Numbered from the stretch's first letter, positions 1 to 7,101 are shown. The stretch is DNA of 13,828 nucleotides from Bacillota bacterium (GCA_022717655.1 JAIIAN010000072.1:1-13828); one strand, 5' to 3'. Notes: generated from the sequence alone by a model not told the origin. Numbers and translations are program-made.

Positions 1-3000
1 AGGTAAAAGAAATTGCTGCCACACTGTCGTATTTCATAATTTTTTCTCCGAGTGCATCCTCATAATTTTTTGAAGTATCCTGATATCTTAACAACAGCTG
101 ATTATAATTCGGAGTCTCATGAAACAGACTTTCATAAGTCTCTGTTGTCAAATACAGATAATGTCGGACATAGTTTTCCACAATAACAGAAATCTTGACT
201 TTGACTATCGTATCCCCTTTTTTTAGTTCTACCGTATCTCCCACTTTTACCCCAAGCATATCTGCTGTTTTTTCGCTTATGGCTGCTCCTTCTTTGGGAA
301 AGGCATAATGTTTACCGCTTACACGGTCACGAAATTCAAAGAAATCTTCCAATTTATCTACCGTCTTTGGCACTTCAAGCATAGTATCTACCGTCTTTTT
401 CTCACTTTGCAGTTCTACATTCTGGCAGTAGAGTTCCATCATCTCATCAATTCCCTGATAAGCTTTTAAATCTTCCTGCTGGGCTTCTTTTTCAGCTTCT
501 GAAACATTAGAATCTAAAATCACATTTGCCTCATAAGTAAACAGATTGACAAATTGATTTTTGGCAATGGCAGTAATTGAATCCTGAAGTCCGAATCCGA
601 CCAATATCAGCCCCATACAGCCTCCAATTCCAATTACAGTCATAAAAAATCGTTTTTTATAACGCACTAGATTTCGTACTGTAGATTTCTGGGTAAAGTT
701 CAAGTGTTTCCATAAGATACCAATGTGCTCTAGAAAGATTCGTTTTCCATTTTTTGGTGCCTGCGGACGCATCAGTTCGGCGGGCTTTGACATTAGTTCT
801 TTTTGGCAGGCAGTGAGGGTTGCAATTCCGGTACAGCCGGCACTTGCCAAAATAGCAAGTCCTCCCTGATGCCAGTTTAATGGCGTCCGATAATAAGGAA
901 GTCCGGTATATAACATTCCGTAGGCGTTCATAATCACCCAGGGCAGAATTTTCTCTCCGATTACCACACCTGCAAGTGCACCAGAAACTGTAGAAACCAT
1001 TGCATAAGCAAAGTATTTTAATGCAATTTTTCCATCTGAATACCCAAGTGCTTTTAACGTTCCTATCTGCTGACGCTGTTCCTCTATCATACGAGTCATC
1101 GTCGTCAAGCTGACCAATGCTGCAACCAAAAAGAAGATAACTGGAAAAAATTTTCCGATATTTGAAATTCGCTCAGCATCCTGTCCAAAACTTTCTGTTG
1201 ACGTAATTTTATCCCGACCCCAGACATACCAGGTTGGAACTTCCAGTTTTGCCAGTTCTTCTTCTCCATCCGAAATCTTTTGTTTCGCATCTGAAATTTC
1301 CGGTTCGGCCTCTTTTTTGGCGGTTTCATATTCTGCTTTTCCGTCCTCTAATTCCTGTGCTTTCTCTTCTAATTCACTTTTTGCTTCTTCAAGAGAAGTA
1401 CGCCCTTCTGAAATCGTCTGTTTGGCATCACTAAGCTGTTTCTCTCCATCGGCAAGCGTGTTCTTCGCCTCTAAAATCTGGCTTTCTCCTTCTTTTATTT
1501 GATTTTTTGCCTCGACAAGCTGAACTTCTCCATCCGAAATTGTGGCTTCATTTTGTTTTATCTTTTCTTCTGCTTCCTGTAACTGCTTTTTCGCAGAATC
1601 TATCTGTGTCTGTCCTGCATTGAGTTCCTCTTCTTTTTTAGAAAGAGTCGTCTTTGCCTCTTCAATCTGCGTCCCAGCTTCTTCGATTTGTATTCTTGCC
1701 TGTTCTAACTGGGCTTCTGCCTCTGGTTTTGCCGTTTCAAACGCCGAAATTCCTGCCTCTAATGCTTCTTTTTGAGCGGTAAGCTTGGAAAGTTCCTCAC
1801 TTTGCGCTGTTATCTGGGCTTCCAGTTCGGTTTTCTGTACCAAAAGCGTTTCATAAGTTTCATCTGAACTCTCGCTTTGGGCTAACTGCTGTTCCAAAAT
1901 TTCCAGTTGAGTTTTCATTTTAGTAAGCGCATTTTCTAATTGAGTGATTCCTGCGCTTACAGTTTCCAGCTGAGTTTTTGCCATTTCTATCTGGCTTTTT
2001 TGTGCTTCATAAGCAGTTTTGTTTGCTTCATACTGACTCTTTCCACTTTCAAACTCACTGATTTTTGTTTGAAGTTCCCTTTTTGCATTCTCAAGCTGAG
2101 TCCTTCCATCCTTTAATTCCTGCTCTTTTTGTGCAAGCTGTGTTTTATTTGCTTCGAGTTCTTTTTTTCCAGATTCCAAAGCCTGCTTTCCACTTTCCAG
2201 CTCTTTAGTCTTTTCGGATACCTGTGTTTTTGCACTTTCTAATTCTTTCGTTTTTTGAGCTAAGGTCTGCTTTCCGGATTCCAGTTCTGATTCCTTTGAT
2301 TTTAACTCATTTTCTCCATCGTTTAATTCCTGCTCTTTTTCAGAAATCGTAGTTCTTGCATCAGAAAGCTGAACTTCTCCATCATCCAGTTTCTGTTTAG
2401 CGTCGGCAAGTTTTTCTTCTGCATCCTGAATCTGCTCTTTGGCATCTGCAATTTCCTGTTGTCCTTCTTCCTGGATGGCCTGATATCGTCTGTCACAGGC
2501 AGAATCTTCTAACGCTTCTATTTTCTTTTGTACCTTTTTGACCGTTTTGTCGTACTCATCACTATAACTGGCTAATTCCTTTGTTTCATCTATCTGCACA
2601 TAAAGTTCTGTGTAGACATCTGAAGTAAATGCCTCTGATTCTAAGAGTGCAAAACTGTTAATACTTCCTGTTCCAATCGAGCCTGTACCCCTGTTTAAGT
2701 CCATGTAATACGGCAGTGTCGCAGTTCCGACAATCGTAAAGGTATCTCCTGTCAAAGAATCCGTAAGTGCGTCATCCGTTCCAGACTCAAATGTCACTTT
2801 ATCTCCGATTTTACAGTCTGAATTGCTTAAAAAACTTTCATCCACTAAAATTTCGTCTGAACTTTTTGGCATCCTTCCTTCTTTAAGTTGTGGCTCATTT
2901 ACTTTGTCTGTCAGCCCGATTAATTTGACAACCTGCTCTTTTTCTCCAATTTTATGTAAAACCTCTAACGTATGCCCTCCGGTTACCTTTTTTACTCCAG

Positions 3001-3235
3001 CTGTATTTTGAATGTCGTCTAAGTCCTCATCCGTTAAACCCAGTGTTCCAAGTATTTTTAAATCCATATAATCGACATCATCGTAATACTCATCTGCCGA
3101 TACTTTCATATCACCTTCTGCCGAACGGATTCCGGAGAAAAAAGCAGAACCTAACAAGACGATGAAAAATACGGACAGAAAACGACCTTTATTTTTACTG
3201 ATTTCCCGAAAGAAATCTTTCCAAAATGCTTTCAT
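1..3235 (-). CDS. FtsX-like ABC transporter permease with giant coiled-coil insert (partial, C-terminus off window)
   Basis: Membrane subunit of an ABC system of the MacB/FtsX type, paired with the ATPase just upstream. The frame is open from ATG at 3235 to the window edge, about 1078 codons, so the C-terminus is missing. It starts MKAFWKDFFREI, with AGGAAGAAAGGG as ribosome site. Membrane segment 1 is near residues 19-37. An extracellular MacB-like region runs to about 220 and contains GDKVTFESG- and GDTFTIVGT-like stretches. A nearly continuous heptad-rich coil follows at about 224-664 (recurring LESGK, LKDGR, LSDAK, IEEAK). The FtsX core follows: a segment near 696-716, then the LTTMTRMIEEQRQQIGTLKALGYS signature region (first part only LTTMTRMIEEQ), two more segments, and a TM5 with RKNL-like NLVRYKKRFF. 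A second extracellular domain runs to the edge. Substrate unknown. It is much larger than classical MacB because of the coil, but coil-bearing FtsX permeases are known in Clostridia. The family call is firm; the function is open. Confidence 0.9.
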   Translation of the reverse strand, partial: MKAFWKDFFREISKNKGRFLSVFFIVLLGSAFFSGIRSAEGDMKVSADEYYDDVDYMDLKILGTLGLTDEDLDDIQNTAGVKKVTGGHTLEVLHKIGEKEQVVKLIGLTDKVNEPQLKEGRMPKSSDEILVDESFLSNSDCKIGDKVTFESGTDDALTDSLTGDTFTIVGTATLPYYMDLNRGTGSIGTGSINSFALLESEAFTSDVYTELYVQIDETKELASYSDEYDKTVKKVQKKIEALEDSACDRRYQAIQEEGQQEIADAKEQIQDAEEKLADAKQKLDDGEVQLSDARTTISEKEQELNDGENELKSKESELESGKQTLAQKTKELESAKTQVSEKTKELESGKQALESGKKELEANKTQLAQKEQELKDGRTQLENAKRELQTKISEFESGKSQYEANKTAYEAQKSQIEMAKTQLETVSAGITQLENALTKMKTQLEILEQQLAQSESSDETYETLLVQKTELEAQITAQSEELSKLTAQKEALEAGISAFETAKPEAEAQLEQARIQIEEAGTQIEEAKTTLSKKEEELNAGQTQIDSAKKQLQEAEEKIKQNEATISDGEVQLVEAKNQIKEGESQILEAKNTLADGEKQLSDAKQTISEGRTSLEEAKSELEEKAQELEDGKAEYETAKKEAEPEISDAKQKISDGEEELAKLEVPTWYVWGRDKITSTESFGQDAERISNIGKFFPVIFFLVAALVSLTTMTRMIEEQRQQIGTLKALGYSDGKIALKYFAYAMVSTVSGALAGVVIGEKILPWVIMNAYGMLYTGLPYYRTPLNWHQGGLAILASAGCTGIATLTACQKELMSKPAELMRPQAPKNGKRIFLEHIGILWKHLNFTQKSTVRNLVRYKKRFFMTVIGIGGCMGLILVGFGLQDSITAIAKNQFVNLFTYEANVILDSNVSEAEKEAQQEDLKAYQGIDEMMELYCQNVELQSEKKTVDTMLEVPKTVDKLEDFFEFRDRVSGKHYAFPKEGAAISEKTADMLGVKVGDTVELKKGDTIVKVKISVIVENYVRHYLYLTTETYESLFHETPNYNQLLLRYQDTSKNYEDALGEKIMKYDSVAAISFT

Positions 3236-3250
3236 CTTTTCCCTTTCTTC

Positions 3251-3955
3251 CTACCATTCAATCTCTTCTACCGGTGTCGGCTTTTCATTTAATAAAGTTT
3301 CTGCCACTTTTCCATTCCGAATCTTAATCACACGGTCTGCCATCGGTGCCAGTGCCGAGTTATGGGTAATAACAATTACTGTCATGCCTTTTTCCCGACA
3401 GGTATCCTGCAGTAATTTTAAAATTGCCTTTCCTGTTACATAGTCAAGTGCTCCTGTCGGCTCATCACACAACAGTAATTTTGGATTTTTCGCAAGTGCA
3501 CGTGCAATTGCCACCCTCTGCTGTTCTCCTCCGGAAAGCTGTGCCGGGAAATTGTTCATTCGCTCTTTTAATCCTACTTCTTCTAACACTTTTTTGGCAC
3601 TAAGCGGATGCTTGCAAATCTGCATTGCAAGTTCCACGTTTTCAAGTGCTGTCAGATTCTGCATCAAATTATAAAACTGAAACACAAATCCAATCTCTTC
3701 TCTTCGATACTGAATCAATTTCTTTCCCCGATACTTTGTAATTTCTGCTCCGTCCACAAACACTTCTCCGGAAGTTGCGGTATCCATGCCTCCAAGAATA
3801 TTTAAGACCGTTGTCTTTCCCGCACCACTTGGTCCGACTACAATGACAAACTCGCCTTTTTGTACCTCAAAACTGATTCCATCTGCTGCCTTTATTGTAA
3901 TCTCGCCCATGCGGTAGGTTTTTGTTACATTTTGTAAACTTACATAACCTGCCAT
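3251..3955 (-). CDS. ABC transporter ATP-binding protein, LolD/MacB (COG1136) type
   Basis: Cytoplasmic ATPase that powers the FtsX-like permease encoded 15 nt downstream. All nucleotide-binding motifs are intact in 234 residues: Walker A GPSGAGKT (41-48), Q-loop Q93 in GFVFQFYNL, signature LSGGEQQ (140-146), Walker B LLLCDEP (160-166) with catalytic E165, and switch H198 in VIVITHN. The FQFYNL and DEPTGALD stretches are typical of the LolD/MacB/SalX group, which pairs with FtsX-fold permeases rather than importers with binding proteins. The start is supported by AAAGGAAGC immediately before ATG. A promoter lies about 65-70 nt upstream. No two-component system, membrane-fusion protein or outer-membrane partner is in the window, so whether it acts in peptide resistance, lipid or lipoprotein handling, or envelope signalling cannot be told. 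Confidence 0.93.
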   Translation of the reverse strand: MAGYVSLQNVTKTYRMGEITIKAADGISFEVQKGEFVIVVGPSGAGKTTVLNILGGMDTATSGEVFVDGAEITKYRGKKLIQYRREEIGFVFQFYNLMQNLTALENVELAMQICKHPLSAKKVLEEVGLKERMNNFPAQLSGGEQQRVAIARALAKNPKLLLCDEPTGALDYVTGKAILKLLQDTCREKGMTVIVITHNSALAPMADRVIKIRNGKVAETLLNEKPTPVEEIEW

Positions 3956-4018
3956 GTTTCGCTTCCTTTCTTTATCTCATCTTAAGATTCTCTTCTGTCT
4001 CACTTAAGTTTATGCTTT

Positions 4019-4027
4019 ATTCTACCA
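4019..4027 (-). promoter_or_regulatory. Extended -10 promoter for the ABC ATPase-permease pair
   Basis: On the minus strand the sequence reads TGGTAGAAT, an extended -10 (TGn plus TAGAAT). The hexamer 17 nt upstream is TTCCAT, a poor -35, so the extended element probably carries the promoter. It lies about 65 nt upstream of the ATPase start and downstream of the preceding gene's terminator, which suits a separate transcription unit. Two CTTAAG sites, 22 bp apart, sit between it and the ATG (see findings). Confidence 0.5.
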
Positions 4028-4115
4028 TATCTAAATTTCCGATGGAAGAAAAAAGAATTCTGCTTGAAAGATTCTCCACCTGCCAAGCACTTTGTTTTTT
4101 ATGAGAAAATTTCAT

Positions 4116-4165
4116 AGTAAAATAAAAAATACGGCAAATCACTGTTTCCAATGATTTACCGTATT
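4116..4165 (-). terminator. Rho-independent terminator after the FeoB-associated gene
   Basis: Arms 4152-4165 and 4128-4141 pair over 14 bp with one G-U pair (minus-strand AATACGGTAAATCA against TGATTTGCCGTATT), closed by a 10-nt loop. The minus-strand transcript then runs into ATTTTTTATTTT. It begins about 17 nt after the stop codon of the small cysteine-rich gene and separates it from the ABC operon. Confidence 0.85.
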
Positions 4166-4181
4166 CTTATCTTTATTGTTT

Positions 4182-4346
4182 TTATTTCTTCTTTGGTGGT
4201 GCTGTATGGCATCCACTGCATCCACTACAGCTGCCTCCACAACTGCTGCAGCTCTTTCCAGATCTTTTATCTTTCCAGACTTTTCGTGCTGCCAGACCAA
4301 CGATGCACACCACAATGACTAAAACAACAAATGTACCTATATTCAT
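4182..4346 (-). CDS. FeoB-associated Cys-rich membrane protein (54 aa)
   Basis: Small membrane protein of the FeoB-associated family (Pfam FeoB_associated), usually encoded beside the ferrous iron transporter FeoB and presumed to help iron uptake. The product starts MNIGTFVVLVIVV. One hydrophobic segment spans residues 5-20, followed by a basic stretch RKVWKDKR (21-28) that fits the positive-inside rule with a cytoplasmic C-terminus. A cluster of C33, C36, C40, C43, C46 and H47 follows, then a PPKKK tail. Length and layout match the family. Ribosome site AAGAAAGAAGA is moderate. The gene has its own promoter with a DtxR-like box and its own terminator. No feoA or feoB lies in the window, so this is an orphan copy. 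The biochemical role of the cysteines is not established. Confidence 0.85.
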   Translation of the reverse strand: MNIGTFVVLVIVVCIVGLAARKVWKDKRSGKSCSSCGGSCSGCSGCHTAPPKKK

Positions 4347-4388
4347 ATTAACATCTTCTTTCTTTTTAAGCTGTCTTTGTTTCTATCC

Positions 4389-4407
4389 TTAAGTTAGCAT
4401 AGTCTAA
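4389..4407 (-). promoter_or_regulatory. Candidate DtxR/IdeR-family iron box
   Basis: The minus strand reads TTAGACTATGCTAACTTAA. Against the known DtxR/IdeR consensus TTAGGTTAGGCTAACCTAA this matches 15 of 19 positions, including the intact GCTAAC half. An overlapping inverted repeat, AGTTAG-6-CTAACT, spans 4392-4409. The site covers the spacer and -10 of the promoter of a gene whose family is tied to ferrous iron uptake. Iron-dependent repression is therefore inferred; no regulator gene is in the window. Confidence 0.55.
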
Positions 4408-4419
4408 CTCTTTTGTCAA
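4391..4419 (-). promoter_or_regulatory. Promoter of the FeoB-associated gene
   Basis: The minus strand shows a perfect -35, TTGACA (4414-4419), a 17-nt spacer, and TAACTT (4391-4396) at the -10 position. The -10 is weak, matching three of six. It lies about 45 nt upstream of the start codon. The iron-box-like sequence occupies the spacer and -10, which fits repression by steric block. Confidence 0.55.
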
Positions 4420-4506
4420 GCCAAAATCTATGGTACATTTTTCATTCATTCACAATTTTCAGACTTCTTAATATCTGATATCCTATCCTGCAATCCTTTA
4501 AAGCTT

Positions 4507-5871
4507 TTAGTTCTTAAAGCTGTGAATTGGAGCCGGAATTCTTCCGCCACGATTTACAAATGCATCACAGGAATATGGATTGACCGGCATAATCGGTGCA
4601 TATCCCAACAGACCGCCAAATTCTACCGTTTCACCTACACCTTTTCCGATGACCGGAATTACACGAACGGCTGTTGTTTTCTGGTTTACCATACCGATTG
4701 CACATTCATCTGCAATGATACCGGAAATGGTAGTTGCCTTTGTATCTCCAGGAATTGCAATCATGTCAAGACCTACAGAGCAGACACAGGTCATTGCCTC
4801 TAATTTTTCAATGGTCAGTGCATTTGCTTTTACCGCATCAATCATTCCCTGGTCTTCACTGACCGGAATAAATGCACCACTTAAACCACCAACGTAAGAA
4901 GATGCCATAACTCCGCCTTTTTTGACCTGGTCATTTAAGAGTGCAAGTGCTGCTGTTGTTCCAGGTGCACCTGCATATTCCAAACCGATTTCTTCTAAGA
5001 TTCCTGCTACACTATCACCAATAGCCGGTGTCGGAGCAAGCGATAAGTCTACGATACCAAACGGAATACCAAGACGTTTGGAAGCTTCTTTTGCAACCAG
5101 CTGTCCAACACGGGTTACTTTAAATGCTGTTTTCTTAATGGTTTCGCATAATACTTCAAAATCTTTTCCACGTACTTTTTCAAGAGCAGTTTTTACAACT
5201 CCCGGACCTGAAACTCCGACATTGATAATTGCATCGGCTTCTGTTACTCCGTGGAACGCACCTGCCATAAATGGATTATCATCCGGTGCATTACAAAATA
5301 CAACCAGCTTTGCGCAGCCAAGAGAATCCTGTTCTTTTGTTGCATTTGCAGTGGCAAGCACAATTTCACCCATTAATTTTACAGCATCCATGTTGATACC
5401 TGTTTTGGTAGAGCCAAGATTAACAGAACTGCACACTCTCTCTGTTGTAGCCAGTGCTTCCGGAATGGAACGAATCAGCATTTCATCTGCTTTTGTCATT
5501 CCTTTTGAAACGGTTGCAGAATAACCACCGATAAAGTTTACTCCAACTTCTTTTGCGGCTTTATCCAATGTCTGAGCCAGTGTCACAAAGTCTTCCGGTG
5601 CTTTACATGCCGCACCGCCAATCAGTGCAATCGGAGTCACGGAAATTCGTTTATTTACAACAGGGATTCCGTATTCTTTTGAGATATCCTCTCCTGTTTC
5701 CACCAGATTTTTAGCCAGTGTTGTAATTTTTTCATAAACCTTGCGGTTTACCTGCTGTAAATCAGAATCGATACAGTCTAAGAGGCTGATTCCCATTGTG
5801 ATGGTACGCACATCCAGGTTTTCCTGCTCAATCATTTTATTCGTTTCATTTACTTCAAATATGTTAATCAT
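4507..5871 (-). CDS. UPF0210 family protein (PFL-like, DUF711)
   Basis: A 454-residue cytosolic protein of the UPF0210 family, whose fold resembles pyruvate formate-lyase/anaerobic ribonucleotide reductase barrels but whose reaction is not known. Family features seen are the N-terminal INIFEVNETN and IRTITMGISLLDC-like start (here VRTITMGISLLDC), CNAPDDNPFMAGAFHG near the middle, GVSGPGVVK, the acidic-hydrophobic IVDLSLAPTPAIGDSV, the GLSGAFIPVSEDQGM block and the C-terminal RGGRIPAPIHSFKN. The length equals the usual one, and there is no frameshift. The start at 5871 has GAAAGGAT about 8 nt upstream. It follows the ACT-domain gene by 42 nt, a pairing conserved across many bacteria, so the two probably work together. 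No terminator is evident after its stop. Confidence 0.93.
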   Translation of the reverse strand: MINIFEVNETNKMIEQENLDVRTITMGISLLDCIDSDLQQVNRKVYEKITTLAKNLVETGEDISKEYGIPVVNKRISVTPIALIGGAACKAPEDFVTLAQTLDKAAKEVGVNFIGGYSATVSKGMTKADEMLIRSIPEALATTERVCSSVNLGSTKTGINMDAVKLMGEIVLATANATKEQDSLGCAKLVVFCNAPDDNPFMAGAFHGVTEADAIINVGVSGPGVVKTALEKVRGKDFEVLCETIKKTAFKVTRVGQLVAKEASKRLGIPFGIVDLSLAPTPAIGDSVAGILEEIGLEYAGAPGTTAALALLNDQVKKGGVMASSYVGGLSGAFIPVSEDQGMIDAVKANALTIEKLEAMTCVCSVGLDMIAIPGDTKATTISGIIADECAIGMVNQKTTAVRVIPVIGKGVGETVEFGGLLGYAPIMPVNPYSCDAFVNRGGRIPAPIHSFKN

Positions 5872-5913
5872 GTATATTTATCCTTTCAGAAATTAGAACT
5901 AAACTCAGAATCA

Positions 5914-6186
5914 TTAGATACGATGCATTTTGTTAAAGATATCTTCATGCTGTGCATGGATTGCAACACCGATTTGTTCGCCTAATTCTGTCAGATCGGT
6001 AGAAATCTGGTCCAGTTTTTTCTCAGACTTTGAAGTATCTGTAATCATCATCATGTTGAAATATCCATCAATAATTGTCTGTGAAATATCAAGAATGTTG
6101 ATTTTGTTTTCTGCAAGATAAGTACATACCTTTGCAATAATTCCCACTGTGTCCTGTCCTACTACGGTGATAATCGTTTTTTTCAT
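5914..6186 (-). CDS. ACT domain protein, UPF0237 family
   Basis: A 90-residue single ACT domain, a fold that commonly binds amino acids and regulates a partner. The sequence begins MKKTIITVVGQDTVGIIAKV, giving the first strand and the D-x-V-G-I-I-A loop where ACT ligands usually bind. It continues with NILDISQTIIDGYFNMMMI, the conserved second half of UPF0237. A longer reading frame opens at 6216, but that ATG has no ribosome site. The start at 6186 has AAAGGAG at about 10 nt and gives the family's normal length. The UPF0210 gene follows after 42 nt, and co-transcription is likely. A role as a ligand-sensing subunit for UPF0210 is inference; the ligand is unknown. Confidence 0.92.
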   Translation of the reverse strand: MKKTIITVVGQDTVGIIAKVCTYLAENKINILDISQTIIDGYFNMMMITDTSKSEKKLDQISTDLTELGEQIGVAIHAQHEDIFNKMHRI

Positions 6187-6243
6187 TTCTAATATTCTCC
6201 TTTTTTCTATGCACATTCAAATCGGAATATGCAGTTTATCCTG

Positions 6244-6273
6244 AAAGAAAATACAAATTTTTGTATTTTCTTT
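6244..6273. repeat. Perfect 14+14 bp inverted repeat, operator or A/T-rich terminator
   Basis: Arms 6244-6257 (AAAGAAAATACAAA) and 6260-6273 (TTTGTATTTTCTTT) are exact reverse complements separated by 2 nt. It starts two bases beyond the -10 hexamer of the UPF0237 promoter on the minus strand. It could bind a dimeric regulator at the transcription start, or act as a weak A/T-rich terminator for the polA-coaE-hydrolase operon ending at 6304. Only two G-C pairs are present per arm pair, which argues against an efficient intrinsic terminator. Confidence 0.6.
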
Positions 6274-6275
6274 AC

Positions 6276-6284
6276 ATTCTATCA
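6276..6284 (-). promoter_or_regulatory. Extended -10 promoter for the UPF0237-UPF0210 pair
   Basis: The minus strand reads TGATAGAAT, an extended -10. The hexamer at 17-nt spacing is GAAAGA, so there is no clear -35. It lies about 20 nt after the stop codon of the upstream hydrolase and about 90 nt before the ACT gene start. The predicted transcription start falls inside the perfect inverted repeat that follows. Confidence 0.5.
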
Positions 6285-6303
6285 CGTATTTTTTTGCATC
6301 TTT

Positions 6304-7101
6304 CTATACTGTAATCAATTCAGATGCACAGTCTCTGTGTGCAACGGATATTTTAAAATCCGAAGATTTCCATGGATTTTCTCCCATCGTCACTTCCGCA
6401 CACACCGTCTCATAAGCAAGTGCTTCATAATTATTTTCTCGGCTTAAATGTCCAAGCACAATCTGTTTCATTTTATCATGAAGCAGACGACAAAGCAGTC
6501 TGCCTGCCGATTCATTGGATAAATGTCCTTTTTCTCCTAAAATTCTTTGTTTTAAAGAATACGGATAAGAACCGACCTGAAGCATCCTCACATCATGATT
6601 TGCCTCTAAAAGCAGAGCATCGAGTCCCTGAAGATTTTCAACAATTTTTTCATCATAAATTCCCATATCGGTTGCAATTCCTACCGATTTTTCTCCATGA
6701 GAAACCCGATATCCGACGGGTTCTGCCGCATCATGAGAAATCTCAAATGGCAGAATAGATAAATCTCCAATTGAAAATGCTTCTTCAGCCAGAATCGGAC
6801 GGTATAATCCTTCCGGCATCTTTCCAAGCATTGACATTTGTTTTAATTCTTCCATTGTACCTTTGGTGCAATAAATTGGAATGTGGTATTTTCTTGCAAG
6901 CACTCCAAGTCCTTTGACATGGTCAGAATGTTCATGAGTGATTAAAATTGCATCGCAGTCTTTTGTGGTACGCTCAATACTGTTTAATCCCTGCTCAATT
7001 CGTTTTCCGCTGATTCCTGCGTCTACAAGAACACTGGTTTTATCACTGCCTACATAGATGCAGTTTCCACTGCTTCCACTGGCAATGCTACATAGATTCA
7101 T
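6304..7101 (-). CDS. walJ: MBL-fold metallo-hydrolase, YycJ/WalJ (VicX) type
   Basis: A 265-residue metallo-beta-lactamase-fold hydrolase. Metal ligands are visible: T-H-E-H-S-D-H at 55-61, H123 (ISHDA), D145 (IATDMG), and H218 in the terminal VLGHLS, with EANHD at 166-170. The N-terminus LCSIASGSSGNC (3-14) is characteristic of the YycJ/WalJ group. In Bacillus and Streptococcus this gene sits beside the WalRK/VicRK two-component genes, and nuclease activity has been discussed for the family. Here no walRK is present, and it instead ends the polA-coaE operon, as is common in Clostridia. The start overlaps coaE by 14 nt, with GAGG 7 nt before ATG. The group assignment is good; the precise substrate is not settled, and the symbol is by family resemblance. 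Confidence 0.88.
   Translation of the reverse strand: MNLCSIASGSSGNCIYVGSDKTSVLVDAGISGKRIEQGLNSIERTTKDCDAILITHEHSDHVKGLGVLARKYHIPIYCTKGTMEELKQMSMLGKMPEGLYRPILAEEAFSIGDLSILPFEISHDAAEPVGYRVSHGEKSVGIATDMGIYDEKIVENLQGLDALLLEANHDVRMLQVGSYPYSLKQRILGEKGHLSNESAGRLLCRLLHDKMKQIVLGHLSRENNYEALAYETVCAEVTMGENPWKSSDFKISVAHRDCASELITV

Noticed and set aside
1234..1775. Several Ser/Phe/Ala-rich plus-strand frames and a basic minus-strand frame in the permease region
   Set aside because: They come from the biased Glu/Lys/Gln codons of the coiled coil read in other frames; the permease frame runs open through all of them.
1560..2460. Repetitive stretch considered as a CRISPR array or tandem satellite
   Set aside because: Repeats are imperfect, in one open frame and code for heptads; there are no uniform direct repeats with unique spacers.
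4440..4506. Possible terminator after the UPF0210 gene
   Set aside because: Only short A/T-rich repeats (AGCTTTAA twice, GATATC) are present, with no stable hairpin followed by a U run.
4922..5524. 200-codon plus-strand open frame opposite the UPF0210 gene
   Set aside because: It lies wholly antisense to a strongly conserved gene, shows no recognisable domain, and has no ribosome site; it is a shadow of the codon pattern on the other strand.
6187..6216. Upstream ATG at 6216 extending the ACT protein by ten residues
   Set aside because: There is no ribosome site before it, and the AAAGGAG serving the downstream ATG lies inside this extension; UPF0237 proteins normally begin at the MKK-type start.
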